Part shown: positions 17,368 to 25,373 of the stretch, piece by piece
Numbering within the stretch: position 1 is the stretch's first letter
How the letters are laid out: each line of letters starts with the position of its first letter
NCBI RefSeq assembly: GCF_030056575.1
Contig: NZ_JASHHX010000028.1
Coordinates: forward strand, 1-43,949
Direction of reading: 5' to 3'
Source of the DNA: Rhodoblastus sp. 17X3
Lineage (GTDB): Bacteria > Pseudomonadota > Alphaproteobacteria > Rhizobiales > Beijerinckiaceae
Length of the DNA stretch: 43,949 bases
Position numbers and translations under genes: made by a program
Notes under the pieces: model-generated
The model's database searches: none
Told to the model about the DNA's origin: nothing
What the model saw: only the letters and a program-made list of their open reading frames with translations

Positions 17368-17688
17368 ATGACCTCATCGATACCAGCGTTTCAGAGACGC
17401 CAAAAGCTCTTGGATCGGGCATCGCGAAAAATGGAAAAGCTGCTGCAAGAGGAACCAGACGCCGCGCACGCCATGGAAACGGTTGAGGCGATCTTCGAGG
17501 AAGCGGGTCTGCTATCGGGAACGACCAGCAAACATAGCGTGTTTCATTTCGTCGAAAACGCCATCGCGGAAAATCCGCTGCTTTTCGAAATCAGCGTCCC
17601 ATGGATGATGGAGCATTCCGCAGATCCAGAGAGCGCCGAAACGCCGGAGGAGCTTGCAAACATGTTCGTCCCGAAAGAATGGGACTGA
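17368..17688 (+). CDS. Small acidic hypothetical protein
   Basis: This 106-aa protein is not a recognised family. It is predicted to be mostly helical and acidic (segments KLLQEEPDAAHAMETVEAIFEEAG and ADPESAETPEELANMF), without membrane segments. It starts at ATG 17368, 39 bp after the zinc-ribbon gene, with AAGGAAATC upstream, so the two form a likely operon. It reads toward the convergent backbone operon, whose last gene ends at 17784. Possible roles, such as an antidote or adaptor for the zinc-ribbon protein, are guesses. Confidence 0.55.
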   Translation: MTSSIPAFQRRQKLLDRASRKMEKLLQEEPDAAHAMETVEAIFEEAGLLSGTTSKHSVFHFVENAIAENPLLFEISVPWMMEHSADPESAETPEELANMFVPKEWD

Positions 17689-17783
17689 CACCAAAATCTC
17701 AGATCGGCCTACGGCACGCAGAAACCCCGTTTGCGACGAAATATGCGAAGACTTTGTGTCGCTCATTGGCCCGGGCGCATTCA

Positions 17784-18266
17784 TCAGCAGCGCTCGATAA
17801 TCGTCTCATCATCTAGGCGCACATAGTCCGGACCATAGGAGATAACGGAACGGCCGCGAAGTCGCCAAATGAGGCCGCCCGGCTTGCCCGGGCTGGGAAT
17901 GTTGAAAAGTTCGCACGCTGTCCAAGCCCACTCACTTTCCGTGACCCAGCCCCATGTGTCGAGAAAATGCCCCCCATCGTCCAGCGCCTGCCGGCATTCG
18001 GTTTCAGAAACGCGATCGGTGAATAGGCCCGCAGTCTCATCTTGCCGCGCATTTATCTCAATCTCCGGCCCGTCGATTGTTGCGACAATTGCGACATTGC
18101 GACAATCGCGTGGCAAGGTCGAAACGGGAGGCGTTGCGACAGTTGCGACATTGCGACAATTCGGCTCGTTGTGTCGCAATGTCGCGATTGTCGCAGGAGG
18201 CGAGGCGTTCGCGCGGGCAAAAACCTCGTCCATAATTTCAATGGGATCGAAAGCCGGCGCGCTCAT
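17784..18266 (-). CDS. Uncharacterised last gene of the element-2 backbone operon, containing an iteron-like repeat tract
   Basis: This 160-aa protein starts at ATG 18266, overlapping the DUF3987 stop as ATGA. Residues 24-62 are encoded by the TTGCGACA repeat array and therefore repeat themselves (NVATVAT, RNVAIVAT and similar). The C-terminal half (about 80-160) looks like a folded domain: FLDTWGWVTESEWAWTACELF, then PGGLIWRLRGRSVISYGPDYVRL. I do not recognise the family, although similar proteins with a degenerate repeat tract follow primase-like genes in other alphaproteobacterial elements. It may be a replication accessory protein; this is inferred from the operon. Confidence 0.6.
   Translation of the reverse strand: MSAPAFDPIEIMDEVFARANASPPATIATLRHNEPNCRNVATVATPPVSTLPRDCRNVAIVATIDGPEIEINARQDETAGLFTDRVSETECRQALDDGGHFLDTWGWVTESEWAWTACELFNIPSPGKPGGLIWRLRGRSVISYGPDYVRLDDETIIERC
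18080..18196. repeat. Nine-copy TTGCGACA iteron-like array (possible replication origin)
   Basis: Copies of TTGCGACA on the plus strand start at 18080, 18089 and 18097, and again at 18134, 18143 and 18151, with identical 9- and 8-bp steps and a 54-bp offset between triplets. A third triplet is inverted (18172-18179, 18180-18187 with one mismatch, and 18189-18196) with 8/9-bp steps. Three triplets with mirror symmetry resemble plasmid iterons. The array sits directly after the DUF3987 ATPase gene. Confidence 0.7.
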
Positions 18267-19810
18267 TGTTGGGCGCCTTGAATGACAATCCAGCGAGCGC
18301 CGCGACCTTCGCCGCGCCGTCCAATGTGGCCATGCTCCTCCAATTGCGCGATGGCCTGTTCAGCCGCCGCTTTCGAGCGCAGGACATTGGGGCCGCTGTT
18401 GAGAATGTCGCGCAAGGCGAATTCGGCCTTGCCCTTGGCGCGGAGCCAATCGGACAGTTTGACCGCGTTACGCAAAGCCGGCGTTTGCCGCGCAGCGCCA
18501 GAGAGCCGCAAGGCTTCGGACAGATACCAGGACATGAGCTTGCAGGCGGCGCCCATCACCGCGCCGTCTATCTCTTGCGCCTCCGCATTGGCGACGATGG
18601 TAAGAACGCCAGCGATGCGGGCCGCGTTTTCCGCCGCCTTTGCTCCAACGTCGCGCAATCCTTCAAGCGATTGATCCGGCGCCATGCGCTTTTCGATGGC
18701 GTCGTGGAATCGAACCCAAAGCCCGCGCGCTTCCGCGCTCAGTTCGATGACGCGCGGCGTCAATTCATTGCCGACGACGTTGGCCGCCGGCGCGGGCCGT
18801 TCCAACAAATCGAGGATGCAAGCGAAATAGCGGCGCAATGGCGCGGCCATTTCTTCCGTAGGTTCATGATAGAGCCGCGAACCGGCGAGGGTTTCCGGCG
18901 CCGCGATCAGCAAACGCGACAATAGGCCCTGATCGCGCAAGATCGGATCGGAAAGAAAGGCCGCCGCCGCGTCGGGCTGGACCATCAAATGCAGCGCCAG
19001 CCGCCGGCCCGGTAGGTCGGTAATGCCATCGCCAGCGCGCAAGCGGCGAATCCCTGAGCCGTCCCAAAGCGTCGAGAGCGCTGCCGCCGTCTTAAGACGA
19101 TGGTCAGGCCCGAAACCATGGCCGCCGGTCATTTGTCCGCCTTCCGCGCTGAACAGGCCCAGCGCGCCCGGCAGGACCGCCCAGAACTTAGCAAGCGCCT
19201 CAACCGTAGGTTCGGGCGCCGTAAGCAAGGGCTTGATCGGTTCAGCTGGCGCTGGCCCGAGCGCCAAAAGCCCCGATTCCCTTTCGATCCGATCCAGAGC
19301 CTTGTCGTTTTCGATCTTGCGATGTTGCGCCGCCCAGGCCGCTTGCGCGATCCGCCAGCTTTCCAAAGCAATTTCGTATGACTGCTTTTCCTTGCGCTCA
19401 TAGGCCCGGACTGGCGCCAGCGCCTCATTGTCGGTTGTCGATTTCCGGTCGCCAGATGCGGCGACAGTGACGAGGAACAGGCTCAGGGGCCGCGTTTGTC
19501 CATAGGGCAAGTGCACGTCCGCCAGTTTTTGCGCGGCGAGCGCGGCGACTGCTAGAACCGATTGCGCGGCGAGAGCCGGCGCGCACTGGCATTTGGCCGC
19601 GATGCTGTTTGCAGCGCCAGAAAGAACCGGCCCGAGAGCTTCGATGGGATAGGGTTGCGCCGCTGGCGCCGGCGGGACCAGCGGCAGGGGCGCCGGCGAA
19701 GCTTGCCCGCCCCCGTTCTTGTCTTGGCTATGCCGTTCGCGATTCGCATTGGCGAAATAGGCGTTGCGCTTTTCGGGCGGCCAGTCGCCATAATCGGAAA
19801 GGTCCGTCAT
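18263..19810 (-). CDS. DUF3987 (YfjI-like) primase/helicase-type ATPase
   Basis: This 515-aa protein matches the DUF3987/YfjI family, which is common in phage satellites and integrative elements and thought to act in element replication. Visible features are a Pro-rich N-terminal tail (to residue 52), the helix pair ALAAQSVLAVAALAAQ, and a variant P-loop VAASGDRKST (117-126). A long coiled region (135-190) and the block GLFSAEGGQMTGGHGFGPDHR (about 230-250), typical of the family, follow. A C-terminal winged-helix-like region (about 455-510) ends the protein. Start and stop overlap the neighbouring genes by 4 nt each. It should be the element's replication protein and may recognise the repeats at 18080-18196. 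The variant P-loop (no GK but RKST) is normal for the family. Confidence 0.85.
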   Translation of the reverse strand: MTDLSDYGDWPPEKRNAYFANANRERHSQDKNGGGQASPAPLPLVPPAPAAQPYPIEALGPVLSGAANSIAAKCQCAPALAAQSVLAVAALAAQKLADVHLPYGQTRPLSLFLVTVAASGDRKSTTDNEALAPVRAYERKEKQSYEIALESWRIAQAAWAAQHRKIENDKALDRIERESGLLALGPAPAEPIKPLLTAPEPTVEALAKFWAVLPGALGLFSAEGGQMTGGHGFGPDHRLKTAAALSTLWDGSGIRRLRAGDGITDLPGRRLALHLMVQPDAAAAFLSDPILRDQGLLSRLLIAAPETLAGSRLYHEPTEEMAAPLRRYFACILDLLERPAPAANVVGNELTPRVIELSAEARGLWVRFHDAIEKRMAPDQSLEGLRDVGAKAAENAARIAGVLTIVANAEAQEIDGAVMGAACKLMSWYLSEALRLSGAARQTPALRNAVKLSDWLRAKGKAEFALRDILNSGPNVLRSKAAAEQAIAQLEEHGHIGRRGEGRGARWIVIQGAQQ

Positions 19811-20031
19811 TTCGCGATCCTTCCCGCAATCGTGACAATGTCCCGCGCCTCGTCCAAGGCGTGCGCGACAAGGCGCAATTTGGCGAAGGCTTCGGCCAGA
19901 TCGCCGCGCGCCGCCGCGCTCTCGGCCAACAGACCGTTGAAGGCGATCAAACGGGCGGCGACCACCACGCCATCGCCCGCGAGAGCATTAGCGACCGAAA
20001 CGCGGTCCTTGGAGGCAAGGGGCTGGGTCAT
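19807..20031 (-). CDS. Small helical backbone protein of integrative element 2
   Basis: This 74-aa, Ala-rich, helical protein starts at ATG 20031, overlapping the upstream stop as ATGA; its own stop overlaps the DUF3987 start the same way. The start MTQPLASK mirrors MTRNAPALASK of the protein at 900-1145 in element 1. No domain was recognised. It is probably a partner or regulator of the replication ATPase. Confidence 0.65.
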   Translation of the reverse strand: MTQPLASKDRVSVANALAGDGVVVAARLIAFNGLLAESAAARGDLAEAFAKLRLVAHALDEARDIVTIAGRIAK

Positions 20032-20237
20032 CCGAAAATCCCTCCCAGTCCCGCCAGGACGGCGATGGCACGCGCCAGCGGAGGCGACAGGCGATATCGT
20101 CGGGCGTTATAAGGCGCAGCGAAATCGGCCTCACGTTCGGGTGTGGCGATGGTATTGAGGGTTTCGTCACGAACGAATTGTGCCCCGTATCCCGCGATAG
20201 CGGGCCGGGACGGGCTTTTTGCGTCAACGGAGGGCAT
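20028..20237 (-). CDS. Small 'DFAA-ARRY' protein of integrative element 2
   Basis: This 69-aa protein has the core DFAAPYNARRYRL plus AVLAGLGG, shared with 1142-1354 of element 1. ATG 20237 overlaps the HTH gene stop by one base (TAATG), and its stop overlaps the next start as ATGA. The family is unnamed to me. Conservation in two elements with different integrases suggests a function in element maintenance. Confidence 0.7.
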   Translation of the reverse strand: MPSVDAKSPSRPAIAGYGAQFVRDETLNTIATPEREADFAAPYNARRYRLSPPLARAIAVLAGLGGIFG

Positions 20238-20470
20238 TAGCGCTCCTCCTGATCTTGCTGAGAGCTATTGGCAACCGACGGGCTTAGGAAGCGCTCAACC
20301 CAAGCGTCGATCGCTTGCGGCTCGTAAAGGGGTTTGCGTCCGAAAAGCCTGTATTCTGGGCCGCCTCCCACAACCGCAAGTTTGGCAAGCGTGGATTTCG
20401 TGCGTTTAATGCCCCACTTTTCTTTAAGGTATTTTTCAACCTCATCACGAGTTAGGAATTTTGCTGTCAT
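20237..20470 (-). CDS. AlpA/excisionase-like HTH DNA-binding protein
   Basis: This 77-aa protein starts at ATG 20470 (MTAKFLTRDEVEKYL); the longer frame to 20566 has non-coding character. The pattern FLTRDEVEKYLKEKWG, then TLAKLAVVGGGPEYRLFGRKPLY, then AIDAWVERFL is the winged-helix 'MerR/AlpA-like excisionase' fold used by small regulators of integrative elements. Such proteins bend DNA at att sites (Xis) or activate integrase. It is the first gene of the backbone operon HTH-ARRY-helical-DUF3987-unknown. Likely targets are the TAGCGACC repeats at the element ends. Confidence 0.8.
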   Translation of the reverse strand: MTAKFLTRDEVEKYLKEKWGIKRTKSTLAKLAVVGGGPEYRLFGRKPLYEPQAIDAWVERFLSPSVANSSQQDQEER

Positions 20471-20769
20471 CGCATGATCCGATTCACGGGTGGGCAGAGC
20501 CCGCTGCTTGCGGTGCCGTTCGTGACCGAGTTGCGATGAAAGAAGGCGCGTCTTCGGAACAACCACGGCAAACGCGACGCCGCCCTCGGAGTGGAGTTCG
20601 GCTCAGCGGTTGCTCAGATGCCGTGGTAGACGGGCGCATCAAAGCTAAGTGAAGATTAGTTGGTTCTATCGATTGTCGGCAATACCCCGGCAACAAATAT
20701 CCACATCGGGTCGCTACGCGTTCGCCCACGGTTACGGGTAGGCCCTCTTTTTCCGCGAGCAATTGGAGG
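20471..20769. other. Backbone operon leader region, no gene seen
   Basis: These 299 bases lie between the integrase 3' end and the HTH gene. They must hold the backbone operon promoter. I see no tRNA, no conserved frame and no clear terminator. Confidence 0.4.
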
Positions 20770-22050
20770 TTATTTCGCCGGGCGAAGCTGTAGAACCGTG
20801 GATTCTGGCTTGCCGTCGCCCATCATATTGGCGATCCGATCAGCCACCGTATCGGCGGCTGCGAGCAACACTGCGTCGGCCGCGTGCGTATAACGGCTTG
20901 TGACGCTGTTCTTCCGATGGCCGAGCAGGTTCGCGATAGTGAGTTCTGAATAGCCCGCGTCGTGGGCGACCGACGCGACCGAATGGCGCAGCACGTGCGG
21001 CGTCACGTCGGGTGGCAAGGCGGCCTTCTTGGCTATGCGCAACCAGAATTTTGGGAATCCGGTCATTGGTCCTTCGCCTTTACTCGCTGGAAACACTGGC
21101 TCGTCTGGCCCACATGTTCTCATCGCTGCGGAGCGGATCGCCGCACAAGCCAGATGCGACAATGGCCGCAGCGATTCACCGGTTTTAGTGTCACGCAGGC
21201 GCGCCGTCCGGGTCGCCAGATCGACCTCGGCCCATCTTAGGCCTATGGCCTCGCCACGGCGCCAACCGGTCATCGCCAAGAATATTGCCAGCGCCAATGC
21301 AGGAGGCCACATTTCGGCTTCCAGATCGTGTAGCGCAGCGCCGAGCCGAGCGTATTCATCAACCGTCAAGCGGCGCTCGCGCCGTCCGTCAGCGGGACGA
21401 TCTACGCCACGAACGGGGTTGTCGGCGCGCAGCCCTTTCTTGATGGCGAAGCTGAAAATTCCGCCGAGCAGCCCGACCGTCCGGGTGGCCGTTCCCATGC
21501 CACCAGCGACGCGCGCCAGCCCGTGCTTGCCGGTCTTGATCCGCGCAGCGGTCTCGCCAGTTGCGACCGAGTGCATAAATTCTTCAATGTCGTCCCTGGT
21601 AACCGCTGCAACGGGGCGGCGAGCGAGCAGCGGCTTGATATGCCGCTCGATCCGGCCCGCGTCGATCGTCAGCGTGGATGCCTTTTTTTGTTTGCCGCGG
21701 CGGACGATGAGCCTGCCGGCTTGCGCCTCAGCCAAGTACAAATCGCAAAGCTCCCCGACCGTCGCGGCCTTGCGCTTGTCTTGCTTGTCGCCGGAAGGAT
21801 CGGCGCCCCGGACGACTTCACCGAGCAATCGGGTCGCCTCGTCGCGCGCCATTTCAGGCGTCCACGGCGAGCCATGACGGCCGATGGTAGCCCATCGCTG
21901 GCGGCCCTCGCTCGTGCGGTACTTCAACAGATAAGTGACGGCTTCGCTTTTCTGGCGACGGGCGCAAAACCCCGAAACTTTTGCGTCCCAAATCGTCTCT
22001 CCTGGCTGGAGCGCGCGAATGTCCTTCAGCCCAATCGTTTTCTTCGCCAC
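20770..22050 (-). CDS. Tyrosine recombinase (P4-type integrase, DUF4102 N-terminus) of element 2
   Basis: This 426-aa protein has a P4-type N-terminal DUF4102-like arm-binding domain (KTIGLKDIRALQPGETIWD, then GFCARRQ), a SAM-like core-binding domain (about 95-210), and the catalytic set Arg264 (TGWRRGE), Lys289, His352-x-x-Arg355 (HVLRH), His378 (LGHRK) and Tyr387 (SRYTH). Start GTG 22050 (VAKKTIGLKD) is chosen over 22107 because the family begins with this segment and because the inverted repeat 22069-22096 would otherwise be coding. It faces the right att repeat (22224-22269), so it should drive integration at tRNA-Arg(CCG). It appears intact. Confidence 0.93.
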   Translation of the reverse strand: MAKKTIGLKDIRALQPGETIWDAKVSGFCARRQKSEAVTYLLKYRTSEGRQRWATIGRHGSPWTPEMARDEATRLLGEVVRGADPSGDKQDKRKAATVGELCDLYLAEAQAGRLIVRRGKQKKASTLTIDAGRIERHIKPLLARRPVAAVTRDDIEEFMHSVATGETAARIKTGKHGLARVAGGMGTATRTVGLLGGIFSFAIKKGLRADNPVRGVDRPADGRRERRLTVDEYARLGAALHDLEAEMWPPALALAIFLAMTGWRRGEAIGLRWAEVDLATRTARLRDTKTGESLRPLSHLACAAIRSAAMRTCGPDEPVFPASKGEGPMTGFPKFWLRIAKKAALPPDVTPHVLRHSVASVAHDAGYSELTIANLLGHRKNSVTSRYTHAADAVLLAAADTVADRIANMMGDGKPESTVLQLRPAK

Positions 22051-22068
22051 GTTCGCCTCGAGCTTTGC

Positions 22069-22107
22069 TTGGTCGCTAGGCGGGCCTAGCGACCAATTAG
22101 CGACCAA
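22069..22107. promoter_or_regulatory. 12-bp inverted repeat plus third TAGCGACCAA copy upstream of integrase 2
   Basis: TTGGTCGCTAGG (22069-22080) and its exact complement CCTAGCGACCAA (22085-22096) form a perfect inverted repeat with a 4-bp spacer. A further TAGCGACCAA follows at 22098-22107, 11 bp from the previous one. The site lies 19 bp upstream of the integrase GTG. It may serve as an operator for integrase expression and as arm sites, matching the TAGCGACC pair at the left end (3981-3999). Confidence 0.7.
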
Positions 22108-22223
22108 CTTTCAGCAAACAATAGTAATGATACGGACAGGAGCGCAACTGAAAATCCTTAAAAATCACTGGTAAAAACTGAACCAGAAATCCTCAGCAAA
22201 GGTCTGGAACGATAGGGCATTAC

Positions 22224-22269
22224 CCTCCGAAGGCAGAGGCCAGGGGTTCGAAGCCCTTCGGGTGCGCCA
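22224..22269 (+). repeat. Right attachment site of element 2: 3' fragment of tRNA-Arg(CCG)
   Basis: These 46 nt, from the anticodon loop (CCG) to CCA, match 3889-3934 at 45 of 46 positions (G at 22253 in place of T). No 5' tRNA half precedes it. It is the displaced 3' end left by integration and marks the right boundary of the element. Confidence 0.85.
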
Positions 22270-22466
22270 TTCTCTCAATGCACTGATTTTTATGGCATGT
22301 GAAATACGCCGTTGCGGATAAAAGCGGGCACCGGCGCGTGTCAGGTTGTTCAGAGCGGGTAATGCTCATCGCGTTGCCATCAGCAGTCGACCCGATGCAG
22401 ACGATCAGCAAATCGATGGAACGCCCGCTGTAGCTCTTTGAGCGGTAGTCTGAGTGCGGGAATAAA

Positions 22467-22832
22467 TTACCTGCACCATTTTCCCTTGGCGTAACTATCG
22501 AGAAAACTCCATGCGTCCATCCTAGGAAAATATGTCGGACCCTTTCGAACCTCCTCGAGCGCAGCGATTGCTTGTTCGGGGAAGCGCTTGAGGAGAAATG
22601 CAGCGGCGACAACTCTTATCCCCTGGTCGGGGTCATCAAGCAGGGGGACCAACGCAAGACGACCTTCTGCCCCAAAGCAATCGAGTGCCTCGATGATTTT
22701 ATTGGTGTGTTTCACCTTTACTTTTTGTTTCCTAAAATTCTCATCGTCGCACGCAGAATAATAGGTCATTGCCGATTGTTTGAATTCTTGGACAAGGTCG
22801 GGGATTACTAGTTGAGACCATTTAATCACCAT
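22467..22832 (-). CDS. DUF2019-family protein, probable immunity protein for the upstream toxin-like gene
   Basis: This 121-aa protein starts at ATG 22832, only 5 nt after the stop of the toxin-like gene. The helical repeat region NKIIEALDCFGAEGRLALVPLLDDPDQGIRVVAAAFLL (about residues 41-80) followed by PEQAIAALEEV is the DUF2019 pattern of HEAT-like helices. DUF2019 proteins often sit directly behind nuclease-type toxins and are thought to neutralise them. The protein would be cytoplasmic. Coupling in one operon with a HHIVEQ-type nuclease domain supports this role; no experiment is implied. Confidence 0.75.
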   Translation of the reverse strand: MVIKWSQLVIPDLVQEFKQSAMTYYSACDDENFRKQKVKVKHTNKIIEALDCFGAEGRLALVPLLDDPDQGIRVVAAAFLLKRFPEQAIAALEEVRKGPTYFPRMDAWSFLDSYAKGKWCR

Positions 22833-22837
22833 AGAAA

Positions 22838-23910
22838 TCAGTCTCCCCTGAGTATCCCGATTTTCTGCAGGACACTTATTCCCGCGTTCCATTTGTCTTC
22901 AAAGCTGGCGCCATCGAGGCTGGCGCGACGTGAGGAGCCATCGAACTCGAGAAGCGTTCTAGAATATTCGCCGTTGATTTCCTCATGCAAAAGTCTCGGA
23001 ATCCGAACGATATTTGTTGTCGATTGCAACTCGACTTCCGGAATGTCCCCGCTCGCGCTCTGCTCGACGATGTGGTGATATTCGTAGCCGTCGCCCGCCG
23101 GACCGAAATATTTGCCGAGATCAATCTTCTTGAACTCACTGAATGACGAAAACGCCTTTTCATCTGGACTGACGCGCAGCTGTTCGAGGCTATAGGGGCC
23201 TTTTTGAACGAACTCGATCGCGGCATCGGCATCCCGTTTCAGGGCCGCATTTTCCTGGGCCATGGCGGCGAAATCGGCGATTGTTGCGGCCCCGGCGACG
23301 ACATCCAGGCCAGGAACGGCGTCGCCCGCCGCTTCGACGGCAAGACTTGCCGCGTGATGCAACAGCATGTGAACGAGCGCCCGGCGAAGCTGCCGTCGCA
23401 CCGCCAAACGCGCGAGCTTTTCTGCTGGCGCGGCTTCCGCGGCGGCGCCATCCTTCGGTCGAAATTGTCCGCCCTTGCCGCCCTCCGCCCCCTGGGCCAT
23501 CCGGGATGCTGCGGATCGTCGGGCGAGGCCTTGACCAGTCTGACCACCTCTGCCGCACGCAGAGCTTGATCTTCTGACAAGGAAGGAAGATCCATGAACA
23601 ATGTGGCGAACGCGGCTCGCGCAGGCTCCCCTTCGTTCAACGCCGCCGCGACGCCGGTCAATCTTTCGACGAGACCGGAACAGTCGACCCGATTTTTCAC
23701 GACTTGGGCGAAAAGTCTGTTCAATTCCTCGACGGGACGCGGGATGAAACCGTTCGCTGTCTTGGTCAGCAGTCGGATCGAGCCGATGGCAGGACCGTGC
23801 CGGAAAGCGGTCCTCGACCGAACGACTCTTTTCGGAGCGAGAGCGGTCGAAGGAACAAAGACAGGGTTGTGCCGCAAACGGTATTTTCCAGTTCCATCCC
23901 GGAAGAACAT
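22838..23910 (-). pseudogene. Nuclease-toxin-like gene split by a frameshift at a G tract
   Basis: Two frames join to one recognisable protein. The first runs from about ATG 23910 (MFFRDGTGKYRLRHNP) to DDPQHPGWP. The second continues with GAEGGKGGQFRPKDG to the end at 22838 (an ATG at 23500 opens this second frame alone: 220 aa). The expected seam HPGWPxGxEGGxGG lies at a run of five G near 23487-23492; one extra G would restore the frame. The C-terminal ~70 residues have EYHHIVEQSASG and TTNIVRIPRLLHEEIN, a histidine-based nuclease-toxin signature. The middle is a helical, Ala-rich region resembling a membrane-inserting or oligomerising segment. The downstream DUF2019 gene would be its immunity protein. 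Whether the break is real decay, phase variation or a sequencing error cannot be decided here. Confidence 0.65.
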
Positions 23911-23929
23911 CCTCCTATGCCGAGATGCG

Positions 23930-24137
23930 TCACGTCTTCTTGAGGAAACGTTCGAACGCCTCCAACGTCTTTTCGCTGACGTGATGCTCGATGCCCTCGG
24001 CATCGTTTCTCGCAATGTCCGGGTCCACGCCCAGGGCGCGAAGGACGGCCTCGACGATTTCATGCCTGCGACGCTCCGCCGCCGGTCTGATTGTCGTCCG
24101 TTGCGAAAGTCTGCGCTGTTGCCGGGCGATCGTTCAT
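23930..24137 (-). pseudogene. mntR: mntR (DtxR/MntR-family regulator) remnant with internal deletion
   Basis: The frame ending at TGA 23930 encodes [17 protein letters not shown], then [22 protein letters not shown], the metal-binding and dimerisation C-terminus of MntR-type manganese regulators. An N-terminal-like start ([15 protein letters not shown]) occurs at ATG 24137 in another frame. The DNA-binding helices that should lie between are missing. The gene therefore suffered a large internal deletion and is inactive. No mntH transporter gene is nearby. Confidence 0.6.
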
Positions 24138-24268
24138 TTTCTCAACCGCGTCGTGACGGAGGCGACGCAGCGCGCCGGTCGCCCCCTCTTGATTCAGCGC
24201 AACGCGCGGATATCACTTCCGGTCCAGTCTTGCTATGCTGTCGACGCCTGAAATCTGGATGCTTGGTC

Positions 24269-24511
24269 ATGGCTTATCAGAGAGTTCAACTCTTCGTGAA
24301 CGTGAACGAGGATACCAAGCCGAATACTGTCATTGACCATGCCATCGAGTCCGCGCGACGCGAAGCCGCTCATTTGTCGGCGCTTATCATCGCGCAAATC
24401 GTCGATTTTCCAGGCCATAGGCCGTACGGCGGCGAAAAGCGGCAAAGCGGTCACGGTTACATCGCGTCCCGCAATTCCGCCACCAACCGAGCCGTTTGCT
24501 TGGCGGTCTGA
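24269..24511 (+). pseudogene. Possible universal-stress-protein (UspA) N-terminal remnant
   Basis: This 80-aa frame, MAYQRVQLFVNVNEDTKPN..IDHAIESARREAAHLSALIIAQIVD, resembles the first strand-helix-strand of Rhizobiales universal stress proteins (about 150-280 aa when complete). The nucleotide-binding C-terminal part is absent and the end (RQSGHGYIASRNSATN) looks unrelated. It is most likely a truncated gene. The assignment is based on a short stretch and is uncertain. Confidence 0.4.
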
Positions 24512-24665
24512 GCGAATATTCGTAACTATTCGTCGCGATCAAGAATTGTATGAAGATGGCATCTCGCTTGGCGCTAAGCGTCTGGAATTCTTCCAAGGAT
24601 GCAGCAAGTCAATGCGCGGCGGCGCGTCATGATGTTGATTCAAGGCGCCAAGAGGCCCGCTTGCC

Positions 24666-25369
<704 letters not shown>

Positions 25370-25373
<4 letters not shown>

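Larger units (their letters stand above)
3889..22269. mobile_element. Integrative element 2 (18.4 kb defence-carrying genomic island at tRNA-Arg(CCG))
   Basis: The boundaries are two 46-nt direct repeats (3889-3934 and 22224-22269, one mismatch at 3918/22253) of the 3' half of tRNA-Arg(CCG). A tyrosine integrase (20770-22050) faces the right repeat, and TAGCGACC sites sit inside both ends. The backbone genes (HTH, two small proteins, DUF3987 ATPase, unknown) lie at the integrase end. Cargo fills 4.3-17.7 kb: membrane protein/GNAT, ASCH/kinase, PD-(D/E)XK-like protein, type I R-M with Mrr-like nuclease, and XRE/zinc-ribbon genes. No conjugation genes are present, so it is a phage-satellite-like or mobilisable island and not a full ICE. 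Neither end rebuilds a complete tRNA. Confidence 0.85.

Noticed and set aside
18080-18196. CRISPR array
   Set aside because: Repeat units are 8 bp with no spacers of 30 bp or more, and no cas genes are present.
22220-22612. Minus-strand frame ending HPKGFEPLASAFGG
   Set aside because: It is the same artefact for the second tRNA-Arg fragment; no protein family is visible.
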